A DNA stretch of 63,701 nucleotides. Origin: Anaerolineae bacterium (GTDB lineage Bacteria > Chloroflexota > Anaerolineae > Promineifilales > Promineifilaceae). Of this stretch, positions 38,001 to 45,554 are shown one piece after another. The number at the start of each line of letters is the position of its first letter. The stretch's first letter is position 1. Where the stretch lies: positions 1-63,701 of the forward strand of contig JAUIAP010000037.1 in NCBI GenBank assembly GCA_030425205.1, in the 5' to 3' direction. A program made the translations under genes and the position numbers. Under the pieces are notes generated by a model that was given only the letters and a program-made list of their open reading frames with translations, made no database searches and was not told where the DNA came from.

Positions 38001-38123
38001 CCGGGCAGCTACAGCGCAACGCTCGTCGTCGCTGGCAATGATGTGCAGCAGTGGATCCCCGTGACGCTCATCGTAACGGGCGAACACCGCATCTATCTGC
38101 CGATCATTTTCAAGCAGCCATAG
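32040..38123 (+). CDS. Secreted multidomain subtilisin-like serine protease (S8)
   Basis: 2027 residues, exported by a signal peptide ending near residue 29 (STQLTQA-ADE). The S8 catalytic triad is complete: Asp188 in GNDTGMQWDH, His236 in GNGHGTHTSG, Ser412 in GTSMSGPHVTG, with the oxyanion Asn near 335 (SAGNAGPS). Downstream are two carboxypeptidase-regulatory-like folds (about 490-660) and two MAM/jelly-roll-like modules starting FETDDGGFVAAGNNSSW and FETDGGFVASGGNSSW. More beta domains and a third regulatory-like fold (about 1470-1540) follow, then kelch-type repeats (about 1670-1900). The C-terminus HRIYLPIIFKQP matches that of the beta-helix protein encoded at 3434. Likely an extracellular scavenging or surface protease. 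It has a clear GGAGG ribosome site and many TCGGCCGA copies. Confidence 0.92.
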   Translation: MSRFWQTSLKQAVLLLFLLMLGSTQLTQAADERPSSKIDPILWSNVQNRATTEFIIVFGESADLSQANTFPTKAEKGQYVYDTLRAHADRTQAAVRAMLDSKNDDYQPFYISNKIYVPSGDAALLTSLAQRDEVAQLVPNRQYQLVEPFDGIETAGPRTIESNLTFIHADQVWDLGITGDGVVLAGNDTGMQWDHPALKNQYRGWDGVSADHNYNWWDATGRYPTAPGDGNGHGTHTSGTMVGDDGGENQIGVAPTARVVHCKNLTDDGFGSDADIIECFQWDLAPWDLSGNNPRPDLAPDAINNSWGGYGGNPVFMTEIDALQAAGILVEFSAGNAGPSCGTLGSPGDFPQVLTTGSVDHSGGTLPGTITYFSSRGASPFSAEPLPDIMAPGENIRSSFPGGQYGSISGTSMSGPHVTGLIGLMWSANPGLRGFIEETHAIIKQTAVPLTGQTGSNCGGDYTEGPNNDWGAGTIDALAAVNAAMLYGDPGQLTGTVTDSATNDPIPNVTVRATLGDDLVWKRRTDASGIYSLTVFSGTYTVEASLYGYFPTVVNDVEVVADETTTLDIALDPAPFYTVSGVVTDANSGLPLYAQISIDGYPGEPVWTDPLTGAYSIDLAAGVPYIFRVAAWVDGYVPVVEAVGALDGAISADFTLTVDTLLCAAPGYEAQYAWFEDFETDDGGFVAAGNNSSWQFGTPTSGPNAAHSGSNVWATNLAGAYNDNEISTITSPDIDLSAYSGQTIILSWWEWVQMESCCDYVTVEVSSSGGDFWSQYYQFTQDTATGWTKQQIILDASFAVPNFRVRFGLFSDGSITLPGYYVDDIGVGALSTPPALYSTDFETDGGFVASGGNSSWAWGVPTRGPGFANSGSNVWATNLNGNYNDLERSQIESPTIDLSAGTDSLLQLSWWQWLQSEANVDTVNIDVSNDDGATWTTLVGPMSGAFESGWTPFYTILDPSYAVSTFRIRFTLTTDDAVTYPGFYLDDLAISRFVESGPALACEPLSGGLVIGHVRDANTDAPINGARVSSDVMRTRSQATPNDPAVEDGLFILFAETGSQTISAEFPRYTPTSQTLTITDGETHALDLSFGAGLLSADPNPLTVTLPLGDSETVDLTISNDGAADLTYVLRERNGEFTPARRNATGQGNWLYRATEGVLLEANGGEMKLAFPSAYQWEPDVISADVSVLVYADDFIHTAPNTFVDQALQTLGLPYTAHYDADFDGFLNSLNGSTWDIVIFADDNWYPPESVLNALTGYVAAEGNLILHSWTVGFNPTAALWETLGVRWQADNYEPPVPIYWWQPDHPIFTRPQEVPQLLTPTGGIYGIYGQQVEPLDGAVALAGVTEVETPNQATLVLGNDGRTVFRGFSDGQHNADLDGDGLIDALELWINLLDGIQTNFQYDVAWLATDVVTGTLAANGTQIIQVTFDSDTAETTQPGTYDGSLRFGNDTPYGALTVPVQMTLLPPANWGKLTGTVTGLTRCDQPGSPLRGVSIMIDDLIELKTRGDGAFAYWLPDDSYSVTVSKEGYAPQTFVANIAAGGTQLKNIELRRLIPCGDATPDGLSMTLNQNEQRTVALDLSNDGAGDWTYSIFESPFELVQVDLRSAEIRHTDRYSAPITGVTSVQTQLLTTGEATALPRSGWFGGAENPGGAIRYASAQCAEEPNSFYVISGVDRFSGLSKAVWRYDATTNDWTSLLPIPTAVEAAAATCYRGRIYVLGGSGTDQFYIFDLATREWLLGAPLPRGTEGAVAAAWDGKIYLIGGDDDFFPASGVSAEVNIYDIASDTWGDMGPEMPFPVSNAGSVQAANYVYIAGGWNVNSPASNETATQRYDLLTDTWEVGAPLLVGRADFALAATDSALYALGGDADGNEFFEPTATATRLPLATWPTGAWTALGDPLPVPLQANNAGFCTTALFDGNSAEIWSVGGLDLTTIGGRALFREQAGERCPSVYADVSWLRVSDVSGVVSADGTKALAVTFNSRNLAPGSYSATLVVAGNDVQQWIPVTLIVTGEHRIYLPIIFKQP

Positions 38124-38139
38124 CGATTAAATTTAATTG

Positions 38140-38171
38140 GATGTATCGGGATTTGGAAATCCCGATACATC
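38140..38171. terminator. Perfect 15-bp hairpin after the protease gene
   Basis: GATGTATCGGGATTT-gg-AAATCCCGATACATC, 16 bases past the stop. It is a strong stem without a T-run. Its core CGGGATTTGGAAATCCCG recurs exactly at 43849-43866, so it belongs to a dispersed palindrome family that also may serve as terminator. Confidence 0.6.
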
Positions 38172-38336
38172 TGATGAGTGGAATCTCTCCCCTTTTCAAG
38201 TGTGAAACGTATAACGCCAAACAAACGATTGGCATGGTATCTGTGAATCTATATACTTCATAGATGAACATCCTGTCTCAAAACTAAAATAGCAATGGAC
38301 AGGTGGTTTTTGTTCCAGCAAAAAAGAAGTTCATTA

Positions 38337-41300
38337 ATGAAGAATTTGCTTTATTCATCCAAGTTTCGTAATCTAATTCGCTTTTTCGTTGCCTTGTTTG
38401 CCATTGCCACGTTACTATATTTTCTCTCCCCAGCGGGAACATCTGATTCATCCATCAATTCTATAGACTCGCAGCCGATTACTGGTAAGTTGCTATCTAT
38501 CGTATTGCCGATAGTGACACTTGTCTTTTCTGTAGTTCTCCCAATCTTTGGTTCCCTTGCTGATGCAACAGGGCTATCGCTTAAAGATTGGCTTCCAAAT
38601 GACACACCAAATGCAGATATTGACAACTTCCCATTTGAAGTCGCAAACTCATACGAACATTTGCTAGAGATATTATTTCCTAATCCAACTAAACCAGTTT
38701 TGCCAGATCGAGATATTCACTATATGCGACGTTCGGAAGAACCACTTGATACAGCATTATCAAGAAATCAGCGTTTGCTTGTGCGTGGTCGTTCAAAAAC
38801 TGGAAAGAGTCGGGAGGTAGCAGAATTATTACATCGTCACTGGCATAATGGGGCAACCGTACTCGTTGTTAATAGGCACGCCGTACTAACAGGGACATAT
38901 GATGTGCCAGATTCTCTTCCCAGACGCAATTTGATTTTAGTCATTGATGATGTCGATAATTATTGTCGCGGAGAAGAGGCTACACGTAATCTAGAACGCA
39001 CGATCTCCTTCTTTGAAAATTTGTGTCAAGATCGAGATGAACTGCGTGTAATAGCGACAGTTCGGCAAGAGTATGAATTCTGGAATAATCTTCACTATGA
39101 TGAAAGTAGCGAACTGTGGCAACCTTTTCATCTGGTGACCATTCCGCTGCTCAGTCCAAGAGAAGCGGAACATTTGATACTACAGTTATCGCATGTCTGT
39201 CAATTTGAGATTGCAAGGCAGGTTGTCACTAGAATTGCCCAAGTGAACGATGGAACATTTCTAAACATCTTATTGACAGTGCGTGATTGGATAGCTCGCG
39301 GACGAAAGTCGATAACGATGGCAGATGCTGATAATTTTGTTCATGATCTAGAGCATACTTGGAGCAAAAGATACAAACGAATTTGTGAAGAGATTCCAGC
39401 CGCTCCTGCAATATACGGCGCTGCACATTTTCTTGAACGTTCCGACATACCCATTTACATTCCCGCACTGAAGGCAATAGCAGAGGATATGTTCGCTGGA
39501 AGAAAATTACATTCACTTATGGGGGCATCTCTTATTCTGCGAGAAAAAAAACAAAATCTCCTTAGACAAAAATGGCTAGAAAATATAGTTGCACGAATTA
39601 TTATCCAATTCGGATTTGTCAACTTTGGGATGATTTACGCGACGTTTTTATTTGTACTGTTGTATTCTTTGCCTATTGTATTGTTCATTTCTCAAAGTAT
39701 CAGAAGTTTTATTCCAAGCATCGTTATAAATTCTGTGTTTTTCGTATCATTATTTCTAGGTTGTATTGCTATGGGTTATGTTATCTTTATAAAAGTAACC
39801 TTTATGATATGGAGGCATTCGATATCGAAGGTCATCGACCATAGTTTGACACATCTCCTCAGAACAGAATTTCGCGTAATAGATGATAAGAACATAATTC
39901 GTGGATACGAGGGACAGTTTGGGGGTTTTTGTTTTGATGAACGCAACAATCTATTAAGTAATACGGCATTTGAAAGTCAAGGTTTTCTCGAACAATTAGT
40001 TTGTCGAAGTGTTAATGGTGGCATATTAATCGCATCGTATCGTCTTCGTGACGGCTTGAACGAAATTGAATCTTCAACCAAATTTTTATCGCTGCAAATA
40101 AATAGATGGGAGTATCTAAAATATACTTATTTCCGCTTTAAAGCAATGGTTTCCGAAAAGCAAAGGCATTTCGGAACTGCATTACGATGTCTCGAAAAAG
40201 CAATGACTTACTCCGATTCATCTTTCGCAAAAGCGAACAATTTGCTCGATAGTGGATGGATCTATTTTCGTCTAGGCAATTATGATTTAGCTACTCAAAT
40301 GGCAGAAGAATCCCTCATTTATGAACCCTATCTTTCCTCTAATCGCTGGTTAAGGGGTTTGACTTATTTGCAACAGGGAAAATCTGATGAAGGAATCGAG
40401 GAATGTCGCTATGCCCTTTTGCTAAATCCTTTTATACCTCCAGTAGTTCAACGAGAATTTGAGCAATCACAAAGCGTTTGGTGGTCACAATTTTTAAGCA
40501 GGTTAGGAAGAAACGCTCGTCAGAAGCAAAAAAATAGCAAGCTGTTTGAGTTGAAACTAAGATACGGAGTTATTCTATTTTGGCTGCTTTTTTGGCTAAC
40601 TGCGTTTACGGCGCATAGTTCAGACCGAAGCAAATTTCTTCAATCGAACATGCCGTACACAATTGCATATCCATTTTCGTCTACGGCTTGGTTTGCACAA
40701 GGGCAACGTAATTTCAATTTGGGAAATTACGGAGAGGCAATTGAGTCTCTATCTTCTGCTATTAAGATCGACCCACATTATGCAAGAGCTTACGGTCAGC
40801 GCGGCATCTCTTATGGAGAAATTGGAGATTTAGAGAGCGCAATTGAAGACTTATCTCGCACAATTGACATAAACCCAGATTATGCTTGGGCATATGTGGA
40901 ACGCGGGATCGTGTATCGTTTAGACGGGAACACCGAGAGTGCTTTGGATGATTTTACCTCTGCTATTGAAGCTGCGCCTAACTATGCGGCACCCTATCTC
41001 CAGCGTGGTATCACGAATCGCGTGCTTGATAAATTTGATTTGGCTATTGAAGACCTTAGTAAGGCAATCGAAATTAATCCCGATTACGCACAAGCTTACA
41101 GTGAACGTGGGATTGTTCATCGCATTATTGGAAACAGAGATAATGCTATTGAGGATTTGAGTCAGGCAATTGAAATTCTGCCCGATTATGCACGAGCTTA
41201 TGTTGAACGAGGCATCGCGCAACGGCATGTTGGAAATAATGATAGTGCTATTGAGGATTTGAGTCAGGCAATTGAAATTCTACCAAACTACGCTTGGGCT

Positions 41301-42638
41301 TATGTTGAGCGCGGAATTGCCCACTGGTCAAATGAAAACAACGAAAGTGCGTATGAAGATTTAACAAAAGCAATCAGCATTGACCCTGAGTATGCAAGAG
41401 CCTATTTCCAACGAGCAGAGTTCTATTATTTTGATGGTGACAATGCCAATGCGTTAAAAGATTTAACAAAAACAATCAGCATTGACCCCAATTATTTCCA
41501 AGTTTATTTTGGGCGAGGCGAAATCTATAGTGAGTTAGGTGAATACGAGTTAGCAGTTGCTAACTATTCTGAAGCTATAGCCAATGCTCATCTGACTACT
41601 TGGAGGACAGTTGAAGGACTTTATGCCAGTCGTGGAGTCGCGTACTATCGGATGGGATCTCATGAATCAGCGATCGCAGATTTTATGTTTCAGACTGAAA
41701 CAAACACTGATACCCAACCTCAACAACAAGCAGCTAATCGGCTACTAAATTTAGCAAATGTGTACATTGATGAATCGAATTATGAAGCTGCTAAAGTTGC
41801 ATTTGCCCAAGCCGTGCAATTAGATCCTGAGTTAACTATTGTACCTACAGCGGAAATCTTAAAGTCACAGGGTCGCAATGCGGCAATAGAACAGGATATA
41901 GAAACAGCTTTATCTCTTTATAATCAGGCAAACCAAGAGAGCGAGAACTATGCTCTTAGCGCAGAATATCAAGTTGCGGAAATTTTGTTGAGGCAGATAG
42001 GTACATATTTGGATCAAGATAAAATGTTAAAGGCTGAATCCGCTATTCTTGAGGCTTTAAAACTTGCTCCAGATTTTGAAGATGCGCGTTCAAAAGAAGT
42101 GGCACTCCTGTTTTTTGACATTTGCGAAAAAAGTTTTAAGTTGGAAGTCTCTCGAGGAAATGATGAATACTGTGTTAGAGCAAGCTCCTTGGCACAAGAG
42201 GAAGATGCCGTATTTAATTTGAAATTATGTTGGGAAAGTAATCAGTTGGCGGTACTGCGTCGATATTTCGATCCACAATGTCAAATTGCACGCAATGAGG
42301 CTATACCATTGTCATTTGACGAATACGATGGCGGTATTATCTGGCAAGATCAGGGTGAGATTTGGTATTTCTCGGGCGACGTAGGTGAAACTGTAATCAT
42401 TGAAATGACTAGAGATGAAGATAGCACACTGGACAGCTATTTGACGCTTTATGATCCGAGTATGGTAAGACTTGATGTTGATAATAATGGGGGAGGTAAT
42501 TCAAATTCTCAGATTGAATTTACCATCGAGGAAACTGGGAATCACTACATTCTTGCAGAGGGTAACTTCAACAGTTGGGGGACTTACAAATTGCAAATAT
42601 CTCGGCTTGATATGTCAAATGAAGCCACCTCAGAATAA
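38337..42638 (+). CDS. Membrane P-loop NTPase with TPR repeats and PPC-like domain
   Basis: 1433 residues from ATG 38337 (an in-frame ATG at 38295 lacks a ribosome site). Two membrane helices (about 17-31, 53-76) precede a STAND-like NTPase with Walker A GRSKTGKS (about 151-158) and Walker B LILVIDDVD (about 199-207). Two more helices lie at about 421-488. A first TPR set (about 600-720) is followed by a fifth helix (about 743-760). Some ten 34-residue TPRs (AIEDLSQAIEILPDYARAY) come next, then a beta domain like the bacterial pre-peptidase C-terminal type (about 1322-1433). With the N-terminus inside, the NTPase is cytoplasmic and the second TPR set plus PPC domain are outside. The gene is AT-rich and has no TCGGCCGA, unlike its neighbours, suggesting acquisition. 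It may sense an external signal or defend the cell; function is unknown. Confidence 0.75.
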   Translation: MKNLLYSSKFRNLIRFFVALFAIATLLYFLSPAGTSDSSINSIDSQPITGKLLSIVLPIVTLVFSVVLPIFGSLADATGLSLKDWLPNDTPNADIDNFPFEVANSYEHLLEILFPNPTKPVLPDRDIHYMRRSEEPLDTALSRNQRLLVRGRSKTGKSREVAELLHRHWHNGATVLVVNRHAVLTGTYDVPDSLPRRNLILVIDDVDNYCRGEEATRNLERTISFFENLCQDRDELRVIATVRQEYEFWNNLHYDESSELWQPFHLVTIPLLSPREAEHLILQLSHVCQFEIARQVVTRIAQVNDGTFLNILLTVRDWIARGRKSITMADADNFVHDLEHTWSKRYKRICEEIPAAPAIYGAAHFLERSDIPIYIPALKAIAEDMFAGRKLHSLMGASLILREKKQNLLRQKWLENIVARIIIQFGFVNFGMIYATFLFVLLYSLPIVLFISQSIRSFIPSIVINSVFFVSLFLGCIAMGYVIFIKVTFMIWRHSISKVIDHSLTHLLRTEFRVIDDKNIIRGYEGQFGGFCFDERNNLLSNTAFESQGFLEQLVCRSVNGGILIASYRLRDGLNEIESSTKFLSLQINRWEYLKYTYFRFKAMVSEKQRHFGTALRCLEKAMTYSDSSFAKANNLLDSGWIYFRLGNYDLATQMAEESLIYEPYLSSNRWLRGLTYLQQGKSDEGIEECRYALLLNPFIPPVVQREFEQSQSVWWSQFLSRLGRNARQKQKNSKLFELKLRYGVILFWLLFWLTAFTAHSSDRSKFLQSNMPYTIAYPFSSTAWFAQGQRNFNLGNYGEAIESLSSAIKIDPHYARAYGQRGISYGEIGDLESAIEDLSRTIDINPDYAWAYVERGIVYRLDGNTESALDDFTSAIEAAPNYAAPYLQRGITNRVLDKFDLAIEDLSKAIEINPDYAQAYSERGIVHRIIGNRDNAIEDLSQAIEILPDYARAYVERGIAQRHVGNNDSAIEDLSQAIEILPNYAWAYVERGIAHWSNENNESAYEDLTKAISIDPEYARAYFQRAEFYYFDGDNANALKDLTKTISIDPNYFQVYFGRGEIYSELGEYELAVANYSEAIANAHLTTWRTVEGLYASRGVAYYRMGSHESAIADFMFQTETNTDTQPQQQAANRLLNLANVYIDESNYEAAKVAFAQAVQLDPELTIVPTAEILKSQGRNAAIEQDIETALSLYNQANQESENYALSAEYQVAEILLRQIGTYLDQDKMLKAESAILEALKLAPDFEDARSKEVALLFFDICEKSFKLEVSRGNDEYCVRASSLAQEEDAVFNLKLCWESNQLAVLRRYFDPQCQIARNEAIPLSFDEYDGGIIWQDQGEIWYFSGDVGETVIIEMTRDEDSTLDSYLTLYDPSMVRLDVDNNGGGNSNSQIEFTIEETGNHYILAEGNFNSWGTYKLQISRLDMSNEATSE

Positions 42639-42737
42639 TAGCAACAGAAATTGTACCAAAGATCAAGCTGAGATTGGGGAATGATGAACATCACCCAGAA
42701 CTGGATGTCACCCTGCATAAAAATGCGAGCAAGCGAG

Positions 42738-43637
42738 TCACGACCCAAGTTTAGAACGTACAATCAACAGCGGCGTATCGGCCGAATGCAACACCTTCTC
42801 CGTGACGCTGCCATACACCCAACGCCGCATCCCGCTGCGTCCGTGCGTGCTCATCACGATCAGATCGCACTCTTCGTATTTAGCCACGTCCAAGATATTT
42901 TCTGCTGGCTTGCCCACTGTCGTGAGGATGTTGACCGGAACCAGCGTGTCAAGTCGTGCGCGAATGGCCGCCAGATACTCCTCACCTTGCTGAGCATAGG
43001 CGACGCGCATCTCTTCCGCCATGCCGGGCTGATATTGATCGAGCGCGGTGAGCGATGAGTGATCCAATCGCGAAAGCGAATCATTGACGCGCAATAGCGT
43101 CAACGTTGCATTGAGTCGTTCGGCCACTTCAATTGCTGGGGCGAGTGCCGTTTCCGCATGGGCAGAGCCGTCGAGCGGGACGAGGATATGCTGAATCAGC
43201 CGATCCTTTCTCAATACCAATACAGGACACGACGCATTCCGCAGCACGCGCTCCGTCACGTTACCCAATAACCAGCGCGTCAGACCGCGATAACCATGCG
43301 TCGTCATCACGATCAGATCGCACGCTTTTTCAGCAGCCGTGTCGAGAATGACCGCGGCGGGATTGCCAGCTTGCGTCACAATTTGAGTCGGGATGTCCTT
43401 GCACATCTCGGATGTCTGAATCGCTTGCAGATAGGCACGCGCATCACGCTGGCGTACTGTCTCCGCTTGCTCATGATAGATGATCTCAAACTCAGCAGGC
43501 ATCACCATCATTTCAACTTCAACCGCCCGTGTCAGCACCAATTCGCTGCTGGCTACCCGCGCCATGCGGACTGCCAGCCGCAATGCTTCCTCCGCCAATT
43601 TTGAACCGTCAAGGGGAACTAAAATTCGTTCAAACAT
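42738..43637 (-). CDS. Tandem universal stress protein (UspA family)
   Basis: 299 residues made of two Usp domains (about 1-145 and 148-299), each starting ILVPLDGS. Each has the ATP-binding pattern G-x2-G-x9-G-S/N: THGYRGLTRWLLGNVTERVL and THGRSGMRRWVYGSVTEKVL. Both sites look intact, so nucleotide binding is expected. Such proteins are cytoplasmic and promote survival under stress; the exact role is not known. It converges with the membrane NTPase gene and lies downstream of the secreted-protein cluster, separated by 180 bases, so it probably has its own promoter. Confidence 0.95.
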   Translation of the reverse strand: MFERILVPLDGSKLAEEALRLAVRMARVASSELVLTRAVEVEMMVMPAEFEIIYHEQAETVRQRDARAYLQAIQTSEMCKDIPTQIVTQAGNPAAVILDTAAEKACDLIVMTTHGYRGLTRWLLGNVTERVLRNASCPVLVLRKDRLIQHILVPLDGSAHAETALAPAIEVAERLNATLTLLRVNDSLSRLDHSSLTALDQYQPGMAEEMRVAYAQQGEEYLAAIRARLDTLVPVNILTTVGKPAENILDVAKYEECDLIVMSTHGRSGMRRWVYGSVTEKVLHSADTPLLIVRSKLGS

Positions 43638-43689
43638 GGGAAACCTCCGTGAATACTAACTTGGACAAGCCAGAGCCAAAAAGGATTCA

Positions 43690-43706
43690 TCCGCAGATTG
43701 CGCAGA
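43690..43706. repeat. CCGCAGATT(A/G)CGCAGAT-type intergenic repeat, copy 1
   Basis: CCGCAGATTGCGCAGAT, the complement of the tandem units at 47543-47568. Both copies sit near a shared phrase, CCAGA(G/A)CCAAAAAGG (about 43670 and 47384), upstream of cluster genes. It is a widespread kind of intergenic repeat in bacteria, from memory. Confidence 0.5.
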
Positions 43707-43817
43707 TAGAAAATCAGCGTACATTTCATCAAACACTCTCTTTACGTCGTTTCGAGCCGAAAGGTCGTAGGGCGATAGAGCGAGCGATCAGGCCGATATT
43801 GAATCGATTATGCTTTG

Positions 43818-45518
43818 TTACCGCATTAATTTCTTAAAAGAGCAATTGCGGGATTTGGAAATCCCGCTACAGCCAGTCACGATAATAAGCATGGTGAATA
43901 GGGAGAGATGGAGGAGATGCGTGGAGGATTCGGCCGAAATCCCGCGCACCTGCACCGCCGTCGGCACACCCAACCGCTCAAACGAGCCAATGTCGATCAA
44001 CGCTGTCTGGTTGCCATCCCCATCAACCGGTCGAGCCGCGTGGCGTTGGTCAAATAGCACCAATCCACCCGTCGAATCACAGCAGCGACCACTGTTACCC
44101 GTATCAATCGCTGGGCTGTTGACCAGCAACGGATGTGTCTGTGTCGGCCCGCCCGCATCCTGCAACATGTCGAGTAGTGGGTCGCCAACGATATTGGTTG
44201 CGGTTGTGCCGCTCACGGTGCAACCTGTCAGACTCTTAAATAGATTATTGCCATTGGAGGCGAGATTCCCCGAACAGTCGGCATGAACGGAACCTACGCC
44301 ACGATCTGTATTCCCCGCGATAATCGTGTTGCGACTTGTTGCGGTTGCGTCACTGATATAAATACCACCCCCATTTCCCGCTGCGCCAAACGTATTGTTG
44401 GCAAAGTTTTGTGTGAGCGTCGTGCTAAACAGGTGGGCAAAGCTGCCATTGGTGACCGCCAGACCGCCGCCATGGCGCTTCGCCGTATTGCCACTGAGCG
44501 TGCTGTTGTCGATGATCGTTGTGCCACCATTGCTGATGATCGCCCCGCCGTCTAGTGTCGTCGCCGAGTTATTGGCAAAGGTACTGCCGATGATGGTGGT
44601 CGTGCCACCGATGACGGTAATTGCGCCGCCCGATTCGGCCGAATTGTTGTCAAACGTACTGTCGATGATGCGTGTCGTCGCACCAGCAAGGCTTTGGATT
44701 GCCCCGCCCGAACTATTCGCCAGTGTGTTGCTGTTGCTGCTAAAGGTTGAGCGGGTGATGGTCAGCGTGCCTTGCGTCGTAATAGCCGGGCGGGTATAGG
44801 TATTGTTCTCAAACGTTGAATCGCTGATCGTGGCAGTTGCCGTCGGCTGTAGAAAAATCGCCATACTGTCCGCTTGCGCCAGCGTATTGTTGCGAAAGGT
44901 CGAATTGGTGATCGTCAACGACACGCCTGAGAACGCTTGGATAAGCGTGCTGCTGTTGGCATCAAAGAGACAGTTTTCGATGGTCATTGCGCCAAAGGTG
45001 GCGTTAAGCAAAATCGGGAAAATGTGATTGTCGGTGAGGTGACAATTGCGCCAGTGGATTTGTCCGCCACCCGATGCGAACAGTACACCGCCTGATCCAC
45101 CACTTGGCGTTCCGCGCTTCAACGTCACATCAGAAAGTGTAAATAGCCTGCCATTCGTGCCAAAGTAGCGGAAAATGCGTTGGCTATTCGCGCCGCCATT
45201 GATTTCGGTAATGCCGCTTGTCGCGCCCTGAATCGTCAGCGAACTGACAATTTCCAGTTCACCCAATGTGAGTGCATAGACACCCGCTGGCAGGTTGATC
45301 GTATTGGCAACTGTAAAGTTGCTGTTGGCTTCTTCGATGGCGGCACGCAGGGTGCAGACATTTGTGGCAGTGGCACAAATGCCGTTGCCGATATTGGCAT
45401 CGGCCGCATCGGCCGTTGAGTTAACGGTGAACGTGGCGGCGGGGGTAGCGGCCGAAACCTTTACCGTCAACAAAAAGAGGGCAAGCAGTGCGATAAAGAG
45501 CGGTTTAAAGTTAGACAT
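43818..45518 (-). CDS. Secreted CSLREA/beta-helix protein, C-terminal anchor disrupted
   Basis: 566 residues. The signal peptide ends near VKVSA. A CSLREA-like motif (VCTLRAAIEEAN, about 52-63) marks the polymorphic outer-membrane-protein/right-handed beta-helix class. Many NSTFDNN-, IDNSTLSGNTA-type turns follow, then the choice-of-anchor-like ending NSPAIDTGNSG...IDIGSFERLG. The C-terminus has the cluster's VPTAV motif followed by HLLHLSLFTMLIIVTG. Instead of ending in Arg residues it runs into CSGISKSRNCSFKKLMR, encoded by the palindromic repeat at 43848-43867. A repeat insertion seems to have replaced the true end. Likely a surface adhesin or structural protein; no enzyme residues are seen. 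Confidence 0.8.
   Translation of the reverse strand: MSNFKPLFIALLALFLLTVKVSAATPAATFTVNSTADAADANIGNGICATATNVCTLRAAIEEANSNFTVANTINLPAGVYALTLGELEIVSSLTIQGATSGITEINGGANSQRIFRYFGTNGRLFTLSDVTLKRGTPSGGSGGVLFASGGGQIHWRNCHLTDNHIFPILLNATFGAMTIENCLFDANSSTLIQAFSGVSLTITNSTFRNNTLAQADSMAIFLQPTATATISDSTFENNTYTRPAITTQGTLTITRSTFSSNSNTLANSSGGAIQSLAGATTRIIDSTFDNNSAESGGAITVIGGTTTIIGSTFANNSATTLDGGAIISNGGTTIIDNSTLSGNTAKRHGGGLAVTNGSFAHLFSTTLTQNFANNTFGAAGNGGGIYISDATATSRNTIIAGNTDRGVGSVHADCSGNLASNGNNLFKSLTGCTVSGTTATNIVGDPLLDMLQDAGGPTQTHPLLVNSPAIDTGNSGRCCDSTGGLVLFDQRHAARPVDGDGNQTALIDIGSFERLGVPTAVQVRGISAESSTHLLHLSLFTMLIIVTGCSGISKSRNCSFKKLMR
43848..43867. repeat. Dispersed palindrome inside the 3' end of a gene
   Basis: GCGGGATTT-gg-AAATCCCGC, 9-bp stem. 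Its 18-base core is identical to the hairpin at 38140-38171. Here it lies within the last codons of the beta-helix gene and encodes its odd tail. Confidence 0.65.
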
Positions 45519-45554
45519 GAATCGAGCTCCTCACGTCAGATAGTTGACGCTGTG

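Noticed and set aside
40700..41760. Tandem DNA repeats within the membrane NTPase gene
   Set aside because: They are the coding units of TPR protein repeats, with codon-level divergence, not a CRISPR or satellite array.
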